Below, piece after piece: positions 6,354 to 11,858 of a DNA stretch of 11,858 nt. Numbering within the stretch: position 1 is the stretch's first letter; every line of letters starts with the position of its first letter. The stretch comes from Sulfuricurvum sp. (lineage in GTDB: Bacteria; Campylobacterota; Campylobacteria; Campylobacterales; Sulfurimonadaceae): positions 1 through 11,858 of the forward strand of contig JACXUE010000029.1 of the NCBI GenBank assembly GCA_014764075.1. The letters are read 5' to 3'. A model generated the notes under the pieces. It was not told where the DNA came from, ran no database searches, and worked only from the letters and a program-made list of their open reading frames with translations. The position numbers and the translations under genes are program-made.

Positions 6354-7429
6354 TCACACCGCTCAAGGCTCTCCGAAAAAACCGGTTTAAAACCTCCCTT
6401 ATTTTCCTCAGCATGAGCGTCTCGATTGCCGCCATATTCCTCATCAGCGCTATTTCGGGCGGGGTGGTGAGCATGTACAGCGCGATGCTCAAAACCGACG
6501 GCGATATCATCGTCACTCAAAAAGGGATTGCCGATACCTTTTTCAGTGACATTAACCGCTCGTTGAACGATTCGATACTCCAAATTGAAGGGGTCAAAGT
6601 CTCCAGCGCTCTGATCCTCGGTGCTGCTCCGGTTGATCCGCTCCCCATCGTTGGAATATACGGAGTGAGTGAGAACCGTTTCAAAAGCTATCCCCTCAAA
6701 GAGGGGAGATACCCCAAAGTGGGCGAGGTGATGCTGGGGTCGAAGATTTACGAGACCCTCAAACACCCCAAAAGCGTTACTCTTTCCAAAAAAGAGTTTC
6801 AGGTAAGCGGGGTGTTTAAAAGCCGGATCGGATTTGAAGACGGCGGGGTGGTGATGAACCTTTCTGATGGGGGAGAGCTGTTTCACAAAAGCGCCTCGAT
6901 CGTGTTGGTTAGTTTGGAAGATTTGGGGCAAAGCGATGAAGTCGTCGGTAAAATCAACACCCTTGACACCCAAATCGAAGCGAAAACGACCGAGAGTTTT
7001 ATTGAGCAGTATAACCAGTTCAAAATCATCCAAACGAGTTCCGATGTGATCAGTGCGATGGCGTTTTTGATGGGGATTTTGGGGATTGTCAGTATGATGA
7101 GCATGGTGGTGAGTGACCGTAAAGCGGAATTTGGGATCATGCGCTCGATCGGTCTATCTCCCACTACCATCATCCTAAAACTTTTGGGAGAGAGTCTGAT
7201 TATCGCGATCGTCGCTTACGCCGTAGCGCTGGGGGTGTCGTTTGGGGTGTTGGAGCTGATCGAACACGCCGATAAATTTCAAGGCTACATCAACGGAGAG
7301 ATCACCTCCGCATTGATGATCCAGGTGTTTGTCGTCTCGGTCGTCATGGCGTTGGTGGGGACGTTTCTCCCCGCCCTCTACGCCTCCCGCATCGATCCGA
7401 TGAGCTTGATCCAGCGAGGCGGCGCATGA
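6350..7429 (+). CDS. FtsX/MacB/LolC-type ABC transporter permease
   Basis: A 359-residue inner-membrane protein with the MacB/LolC layout. TM1 is at about 15-37, a periplasmic MacB-PCD-like domain spans about 45-225, and three further helices lie at about 232-254, 279-302 and 322-345. Between TM2 and TM3 is the family signature SDRKAEFGIMRSIGLSP, a cytoplasmic coupling region that contacts the ATPase. The closing SRIDPMSLIQRG is also typical. Family members do not move small solutes across the bilayer; they act mechanically on periplasmic or outer-leaflet substrates (lipoproteins, macrolides, peptidoglycan hydrolases). The start is GTG at 6350, overlapping the previous stop; the ATPase start overlaps its own stop (ATGA, 7426-7429). 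Only one permease gene is present, so a homodimer as in MacB is likely. Substrate unknown. Confidence 0.93.
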   Translation: MITPLKALRKNRFKTSLIFLSMSVSIAAIFLISAISGGVVSMYSAMLKTDGDIIVTQKGIADTFFSDINRSLNDSILQIEGVKVSSALILGAAPVDPLPIVGIYGVSENRFKSYPLKEGRYPKVGEVMLGSKIYETLKHPKSVTLSKKEFQVSGVFKSRIGFEDGGVVMNLSDGGELFHKSASIVLVSLEDLGQSDEVVGKINTLDTQIEAKTTESFIEQYNQFKIIQTSSDVISAMAFLMGILGIVSMMSMVVSDRKAEFGIMRSIGLSPTTIILKLLGESLIIAIVAYAVALGVSFGVLELIEHADKFQGYINGEITSALMIQVFVVSVVMALVGTFLPALYASRIDPMSLIQRGGA

Positions 7430-8058
7430 AAATCGAAGCATTTGGCCTGGAGCATTTCTACGGTCATGACAAAGTGTTGAACGGGGTCGATGTAACGATC
7501 GATTCGGGGAGTTTTACCGCCATTATCGGAGAGAGCGGGAGCGGTAAAACGACGCTTCTCTCAATTTTATCGACGTTGCTCAAGCCCTCGTCTGGGGTTG
7601 TCAGATACGATGGAAAAATCGTGAGCGAACTGGGAAATATCGACCTTTTTCGAAGGCGCAATATCGGGTTTGTGTTTCAGTTTCACTATCTCATCTCCTA
7701 TCTGACGTTGCGCGAAAATATTGCTCTTGGGGCGATAGAGGAGAGCCGAATTGAGATGTTATTGCATTCTCTTGGAATCGCTAAGCTTTCTCACCGTTAC
7801 AGTGATGAGGTCTCCGGCGGGGAGCGCCAACGTGCCGCCATCGCCAGAGCGTTGGTGAATGCCCCCTCGGTGGTTTTTGCCGATGAGCCGACGGGGAATC
7901 TGGACTCTAAAAACGCGTTAGGGGTATATGAATTGTTTCGGGAATTTTCACGTGCGGGGACGGGGTTTGTGGTCGCGTCGCACGACAAAAAAATAGTCGA
8001 TTATGCAGACATCATTATCGAGATGGAGGACGGTCTTGTTAAACAAATTCATAAATGA
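7426..8058 (+). CDS. LolD/MacB-type ABC transporter ATP-binding protein
   Basis: A 210-residue cytoplasmic ATPase with all motifs. Walker A is GESGSGKT (35-42), the Q-loop is VFQ (Q85), the signature is VSGGE (129-133), Walker B is VVFADEP (149-155), the D-loop is GNLDS and the H-loop is SHD (H186). The compact length and the ADEPTGNLDS string place it in the LolD/FtsE/MacB-N subfamily that pairs with FtsX-like permeases, so its partner is the gene immediately upstream, with which it overlaps by four bases. The end of the gene also contains the ribosome site and TTG start of the next gene. There is no fusion to a permease, unlike MacB itself. Confidence 0.95.
   Translation: MKIEAFGLEHFYGHDKVLNGVDVTIDSGSFTAIIGESGSGKTTLLSILSTLLKPSSGVVRYDGKIVSELGNIDLFRRRNIGFVFQFHYLISYLTLRENIALGAIEESRIEMLLHSLGIAKLSHRYSDEVSGGERQRAAIARALVNAPSVVFADEPTGNLDSKNALGVYELFREFSRAGTGFVVASHDKKIVDYADIIIEMEDGLVKQIHK
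8025..8030 (+). promoter_or_regulatory. Shine-Dalgarno deciding the TTG start at 8036
   Basis: GGAGGA inside the 3' end of the ATPase gene lies five bases before TTG 8036. This is a far better ribosome site than anything before the in-frame ATG at 8003, so the oxidase-like protein most likely starts at 8036. Confidence 0.6.
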
Positions 8059-9580
8059 TGAACTCCCTCTTGCATTCGTTTGGCTGATTTTGGGACTCTT
8101 CGCGGGGCTTGTCTACGCGATTGAGATACTGGGGCTGGACGGCTCGATGACATTGCTCTCCCCTGAGCGTGCGCGATCACTCCATATCTCTCAGATGCTG
8201 TACGGGTTTTTCCCGCTAATGCTCTCGTTGCTCCCCTTTGCCCTATTTCAAAAAGAGGGGGTTTTATCGGAAAACGCTATTGCCCATTTACGCCGTTATT
8301 TCGTTGTCTGGAATCTCTTTTTGCTCTTTATGTCTATGGCGATTGTGTTTGGAAATATTCGAGGATTGCCGTTTTACGATTTTCCCTATCAGCTCAATTT
8401 TCTCCTCGCTTTTAGCGGTCTGTTCTATCTCCTTGCCCTCCTTGATGCCCTGCGTCGCTATGAAAAACGCCCTTTGTGGGTGAACGTATCGCTTGCCGCC
8501 GTTATCGCCGCACCGATTGCTCTTGTCGTACTGATGAACCCGCAGTACGGTCAGGTGGAGAAAACCCTTATCGGACCGCATGGGGATAATACGCTTGGGA
8601 TGAGTTTTGCCCTCATTCCGATTTACTATCTTCTTGTTAAACTGGTCGCAACGCAGGAGTTCAAACCAAGATGGCATGGGTTGTGGATCATCCCGTTGGC
8701 GGGGTACATCGTATCGCTCATTATTCGGAATTTTTTCCACCCTCTGAGCTACAATGAAGAGTGGTTTTTTCAATACCTCACATTGCTCTATCTACCACTA
8801 TTGTGGGTATGGCTTCGGGATGCGGGGGTGAGTTTTAACACCAACCCTTATCTCATCCTCTCGACCTGGGCGTTTGTGTTCGTCGATGTACAGGGGAATT
8901 TTCTCTTTATCCCCGAAATTCGTGAACTGATTCACCGAAATGATCTTGTGGTGGGACATGCCCATATTGCGATGGGGATTGGGGTGGCGTTTATGGCGCT
9001 CGCCATTATGTACCATCTCTTGCCGGATCTGTTTCGTCGGGGATATGCGATCCTTTGGGCGGCGTTGATAGCGCTGATGGCGTTCGTCCTCACTATCGCT
9101 GGGATTATCGAAGGGGGAGGATTCAGCGGAGCGGTAGAACCCTATTTGGGTGTTCGTGCGCTGATCGGAGTGTTTGTAGTGGCGATGGTGCTTAAAATGG
9201 CATATGATCGTTTGCGAATGCCCTTTGATTCGCCGCTCAAGCTCTACCACCTGAGCGGATTTTTGAGCGATGCGGGGGGAGGGGTGATCCTGATCCTCGG
9301 CGGCGCGGCACTCTTCCCGATGCTCGGATTTCATTTTAGCGGGACGTATGAGTATCTCGTATTTGCCTTTATGATCGGGACGGGGTTGGCGCACTGGTAC
9401 GGACTTCAAAGCGATCCGCACCGATTTGCGGAGCTTACCGCTACCGTGCGTGCCGTCTGCGCATCGGTATTTGTAGCTTTATATATGGCTGGTTCGCTCG
9501 ATGGGATCGCCATTTTGGTCGCATTATACGATGGTTTATTTGCATTGGTGTATTGGTTGGTGTTGCGAGGTAAACATTGA
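8036..9580 (+). CDS. Heme-copper oxidase subunit I-like membrane protein with degenerate CuB site
   Basis: A 514-residue protein with about 14-16 predicted membrane helices. The arrangement recalls CcoN/NorB-type catalytic subunits. H50 in RARSLHISQ corresponds to the early low-spin heme ligand. HRNDLVVGHAHIAMGIGVAF (300-319) corresponds to the CcoN helix with 'H..DW..GH.H...G', whose H-x-H (H308, H310) ligate the high-spin and low-spin hemes; MYHLLPDLF continues that match. The CuB site is altered. GDNTLGM (D184) stands where CcoN has GHNAVGF, and NFFHP (H235) where CcoN has the His-His pair, so at most one of three Cu ligands survives. Oxygen reduction is therefore unlikely; a heme protein that transfers electrons or binds a gas is plausible. 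No CcoO/CcoP/NorC-like cytochrome c or CXXCH is nearby. An alternative in-frame ATG lies at 8003. The gene ends in a TTGA overlap with the next one. Superfamily moderately secure; ligand reading comes from unaided alignment. Confidence 0.78.
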   Translation: MLNKFINDELPLAFVWLILGLFAGLVYAIEILGLDGSMTLLSPERARSLHISQMLYGFFPLMLSLLPFALFQKEGVLSENAIAHLRRYFVVWNLFLLFMSMAIVFGNIRGLPFYDFPYQLNFLLAFSGLFYLLALLDALRRYEKRPLWVNVSLAAVIAAPIALVVLMNPQYGQVEKTLIGPHGDNTLGMSFALIPIYYLLVKLVATQEFKPRWHGLWIIPLAGYIVSLIIRNFFHPLSYNEEWFFQYLTLLYLPLLWVWLRDAGVSFNTNPYLILSTWAFVFVDVQGNFLFIPEIRELIHRNDLVVGHAHIAMGIGVAFMALAIMYHLLPDLFRRGYAILWAALIALMAFVLTIAGIIEGGGFSGAVEPYLGVRALIGVFVVAMVLKMAYDRLRMPFDSPLKLYHLSGFLSDAGGGVILILGGAALFPMLGFHFSGTYEYLVFAFMIGTGLAHWYGLQSDPHRFAELTATVRAVCASVFVALYMAGSLDGIAILVALYDGLFALVYWLVLRGKH

Positions 9581-10530
9581 ATCTCCTCGTTATCGTCCTC
9601 AGTTCGCAGCTGTTGTATTATCTTCTCATTGCTCAAACGGGGATTGTTGGAGCGTTTGATTCTCATATCCACGATCTCTATACCCTCCCGATCGGGGGGG
9701 TGATCGGTGCATTGATCGGTGCCCTTTGGCGACATCATTCGCTCAAGCAGGAGTTGTATTTTTTGTTTGGGGTTCAGATGATGATTTCATGGTTTTATCC
9801 CAACTACTCGCTCGGGATGTTGATGGCGCTTGGATTTGTCGTCGGGTATACAACTCCGCTGCTCCTCTATATTTTTTCCTCACAGGGGAAATTGCAGCTC
9901 TCGTTGGGATTGGCAATTTCGTACGCGGTCGGAACGGCACTGTATACCTACCCTTTTGCGGAGCGTGATTATATTGCGATCATCCTTCCGTTGATTTCTG
10001 TAGCGGCACTTCGATTTGCTCGTATGCAAAAGATTGAGCCGGTGCAACATCTTCACTTCCCGCGGAAAGCGGTTGGGGTGATGATGGTGTGGATTTTTGC
10101 CGATTCGGCTCTCTTTGAGACGTTGAGCCGCTCGGAGAGTATGGATATTTGGAGTAACTATACCCTCTTGATCATCACGTCGCACTTTGCCGGGGTCTAT
10201 GCGGCGTATCGTTTTGGAGGGGAGTTGATCAAACACACCCCGATTATCTTGGGTCTGTTTGCTTTGAGCTATGCCCTTTATTGGATGAGTGAACCGATTT
10301 TGCTTGCCGTTGTCTATCCGATAGTGATCTCATACTATAATGTGTTGTTATTTTATACGTTGATACGGATGAGGGATATCCGAACGATTTCCCTCTCTAT
10401 GATTGGAGTGGGCTGGGTAGCGGCATCGGCGGCCAATGCGGTTGCTTTGGCACATCAATTATGGATTGCGGCGATTATATTAACTATTTTTGCGTTAATA
10501 TATCCATTTTATGTTAGGAGGATTTTATGA
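9577..10530 (+). CDS. Polytopic membrane protein of unknown family
   Basis: A 317-residue, very hydrophobic protein with about 9-10 predicted transmembrane helices and short loops. I do not recognise a family. Notable are a His-rich first loop (FDSHIHDLYTLP, H30 and H32; WRHH, H53 and H54) and further intramembrane or interfacial His residues, which could bind heme or metal, though this is speculation. The start is TTG at 9577, overlapping the TGA of the oxidase-like gene (TTGA) with GAGGT (9567-9571) five bases upstream. The stop overlaps the next ATG (ATGA, 10527-10530). The tight coupling suggests it forms a complex with, or matures, the oxidase-like protein. It is shorter than major-facilitator transporters and lacks their motifs. 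Confidence 0.75.
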   Translation: MNLLVIVLSSQLLYYLLIAQTGIVGAFDSHIHDLYTLPIGGVIGALIGALWRHHSLKQELYFLFGVQMMISWFYPNYSLGMLMALGFVVGYTTPLLLYIFSSQGKLQLSLGLAISYAVGTALYTYPFAERDYIAIILPLISVAALRFARMQKIEPVQHLHFPRKAVGVMMVWIFADSALFETLSRSESMDIWSNYTLLIITSHFAGVYAAYRFGGELIKHTPIILGLFALSYALYWMSEPILLAVVYPIVISYYNVLLFYTLIRMRDIRTISLSMIGVGWVAASAANAVALAHQLWIAAIILTIFALIYPFYVRRIL

Positions 10531-10939
10531 TCAGATTGAGTATTGCGGCATTTTTACTTGTTTCATCGGTGTGTGCTGAGAATTTGAGTTTTGAATCGGG
10601 GAGGTGAGTATTACCGACTTTATCAGTGATAATGCGAAACGTGATTCCAATATGCGTGAGACGATGGAGTCGGACAAATTTCCCAAAGCATCGTTTGAGA
10701 TCAAAGAGGTTGTTGCCAAGGGGGGTAACCATGTGACCCTCAAAGGGGTAATGAGCATTCATGGCGTATCAAAACCTTTTAGTTTTGAGGGGAGTGTGAG
10801 TGAAGAGGGGTCAAAAGTACGAATTAGAGCAAAAAGTTCGATGAAAATGTCCGATTATGGAATCACCCCTCCGAAAATGGTATTTTTGACCGTACGGGAT
10901 CAAGTTGATTTGAATGTGGATGTGGTGCTGAAGCGATAA
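10527..10939 (+). pseudogene. YceI-like periplasmic protein gene, broken by internal deletion and frameshift
   Basis: The first frame (10527-10607) has a perfect AGGAGG ribosome site and encodes a signal peptide (MIRLSIAAFLLVSSVCA) plus ENLSFESGR, then stops. The family's C-terminal two thirds resumes in another frame from about 10601: SITDFISDNAKRDSNM, SDKFPKASFEIKEV, IHGVSKPFSFEG, and a conserved tail with RDQVDLNVDVVLKR up to 10939. YceI proteins are usually about 165-190 residues; here 26 plus about 111 remain, so roughly 40-50 residues of the first beta strands are missing and the frame is shifted. A deletion around the GGGGA at 10598-10602 would explain both. GTG at 10604 could start a 111-residue cytoplasmic fragment, but the GGGGAG next to it leaves no spacing. 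Intact relatives are periplasmic lipocalin-like binders of isoprenoid or other lipids. It is the last gene of the operon. A sequencing or assembly error could also produce this. Confidence 0.72.
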
Positions 10940-11811
10940 ACTTCTCCGATGTTCAAGATGCGAGGCTTAAACGGGTAGGGGGAGGTAATCAACTCCTCAA
11001 ACCATTCGATCGGCTCATTCAGCGAATCGTCGGCAAGCTTAAATGTTCCATAATGGATCGGGATAAGGGTTTTTGCCCCCAAATCCTCTGTTGCTTTGAG
11101 TGCTTCGAGGGGTGAGATATGAAAATGGCGCATGATTTCGCGAGGGAGATACGCTCCGATCGGCAAAAACGCTTCATCGATCGAAAACCTCTCTTTGATC
11201 TCTTTGAAATGTTCCCCATAGGCGGTATCTCCGCTGTGGTAGATAGTATGGGTACTGTTTTGTATGACGTATCCCCCCCACAGCGCTTTGTTCCGATCGA
11301 TTTGGATGCGATTGCTCCAATGTTTGGCAGGGACGAGGGTGATGAACAGCCCCCCGATCATGACCGATTCCCACCACTCCAACTCAAAACACCGTTCCCG
11401 ATCGATTTTCCCCTGCAAATAGCGCCAAAATCCATCCGGTGCGACGATGATCGTTTCGGGATTTTGCTCTAACAAAAACAGTACCGAATCTTTGTCGTAG
11501 TGATCATAATGGGCATGGGTTATGAGGATGACATCGGTGCGGAGCCGATTTTTCGGCAGGGGAAGCAGCGTATGGCGGCGATAAAGGGGGAGATTGCCTA
11601 ATACCGGATCGATAACCACGGTGGTTTCTCCCAGCCTCATCCATAAGGTTGCATGACCTATCCACAGAGCATACTCTCCATCAGGAAGATCGCTTTGAGG
11701 GACGATCGATAGGGGAATGGAGGGTGCGGATCGTTTGTGGAAGAGTGTAGACAACTGCCATCGTAAAATTGCTCCCAACGAAACACTAGGAGAGGTATAG
11801 CGCTCTTTCAT
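10900..11811 (-). CDS. Metallo-beta-lactamase-fold hydrolase, NAPE-PLD/UlaG type
   Basis: A 303-residue protein. Metal-binding motifs are complete: THAHYDHYD (H99, H101, D103, H104), PAKHWSNR (H164), YHSGDTAYG (D195) and IPIHYGTF (H253). The preceding WIGHATLWMRL and VIDPVLG strands, and HISPLEAL (residues 231-238), are characteristic of the branch that includes NAPE-hydrolysing phospholipase D and UlaG/RomA-like enzymes, rather than class B beta-lactamases or glyoxalase II. The substrate is probably a phosphodiester or lactone but is not readable from sequence. No signal peptide is present; the N-terminal 30 residues are mildly basic and amphipathic. An AGGTGA ribosome site (11821-11826, minus strand) lies nine bases before the ATG. 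The last 40 bases overlap the convergent yceI remnant. Confidence 0.9.
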   Translation of the reverse strand: MKERYTSPSVSLGAILRWQLSTLFHKRSAPSIPLSIVPQSDLPDGEYALWIGHATLWMRLGETTVVIDPVLGNLPLYRRHTLLPLPKNRLRTDVILITHAHYDHYDKDSVLFLLEQNPETIIVAPDGFWRYLQGKIDRERCFELEWWESVMIGGLFITLVPAKHWSNRIQIDRNKALWGGYVIQNSTHTIYHSGDTAYGEHFKEIKERFSIDEAFLPIGAYLPREIMRHFHISPLEALKATEDLGAKTLIPIHYGTFKLADDSLNEPIEWFEELITSPYPFKPRILNIGEVYRFSTTSTFKST

Positions 11812-11838
11812 TGCTCAAAATCACCTATTTTTCTCTCT

Positions 11839-11844
11839 ATTGTA
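11839..11844 (-). promoter_or_regulatory. Possible -10 box for the metallo-hydrolase gene
   Basis: TACAAT on the minus strand is one mismatch from TATAAT, about 28 bases upstream of the ATG at 11811 and upstream of the AGGTGA ribosome site. No -35 is visible; the window ends soon after. Confidence 0.3.
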
Positions 11845-11850
11845 CCTTTT

Positions 11851-11858
11851 AGGAGGTT
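11851..11858 (+). promoter_or_regulatory. Shine-Dalgarno-like sequence at the right edge
   Basis: AGGAGGTT on the plus strand is a full anti-16S match and directly precedes the window end. A plus-strand gene, divergent from the metallo-hydrolase, may begin within about ten bases outside. It cannot be confirmed here. Confidence 0.3.

Noticed and set aside
6200..7033. Minus-strand open frame of 277 codons
   Set aside because: Antisense to the end of the exported protein and the permease gene; no ribosome site or recognisable motif, and the plus-strand frames have full family signatures.
8003..8035. ATG at 8003 as start of the oxidase-like protein
   Set aside because: It lacks a ribosome site and adds 11 residues read from the ATPase gene's own coding region; TTG 8036 has GGAGGA at the right distance.
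8798..9421. Minus-strand open frame of 207 codons
   Set aside because: Antisense shadow of the oxidase-like gene, with an unlikely His/Arg/Pro/Lys-rich composition.

Overview
The window looks like chromosomal DNA of a Campylobacterota member, most like the free-living Sulfurimonas/Sulfuricurvum group. That placement rests on the look of the proteins (a RMD1/DUF155 membrane protein, an OmpA-tailed protein, a short YceI variant, a metabolically flexible gene set), on gene packing and on codon style. It is an inference from reading alone. Coding density is very high, no gap without a gene exceeds about 110 bases, and I see no tRNA, rRNA, CRISPR array, insertion sequence or prophage structural gene.

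Left part (1-3101): the window opens inside a GGDEF-EAL cyclic-di-GMP protein with a catalytically complete EAL domain. A minus-strand DUF155/RMD1 tail-anchored protein follows. It is divergent from an exported OmpA-C-domain protein, and a perfect 15-bp palindrome sits in the shared promoter region.

Middle (3131-5834): a coupled minus-strand pair (4-base overlap) encodes an all-helical protein of unknown function and a winged-helix protein whose C-terminal half resembles primosome/helicase-loader proteins. Divergent to it is a 370-residue protein with a PD-(D/E)xK-nuclease-like core. The intergenic region carries a perfect 7-bp-arm inverted repeat near the predicted transcription start and an extended -10 placed so that the minus-strand mRNA could be leaderless.

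Right part (5895-10939): six genes form one extremely compact operon in which every junction overlaps (GTGA, ATGA, a 23-base overlap, TTGA, ATGA). They encode an exported cysteine-free thioredoxin-fold-like protein, a MacB/LolC-type permease, its ATPase, a polytopic protein resembling heme-copper oxidase subunit I, a second polytopic membrane protein, and a YceI-like protein that is broken by an internal deletion/frameshift. The oxidase-like protein keeps the heme-ligand histidine pattern (an early His and a GHAH motif), but most CuB ligands appear lost. This is the most unusual system here: an ABC exporter-like module joined to a putative CuB-less heme membrane protein. Its substrate and electron partner cannot be read from the sequence.

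The right edge holds a minus-strand metallo-beta-lactamase-fold hydrolase of the NAPE-PLD/UlaG type, convergent with and overlapping the yceI remnant. A Shine-Dalgarno-like sequence on the plus strand at the very end hints at a divergent gene starting just outside.
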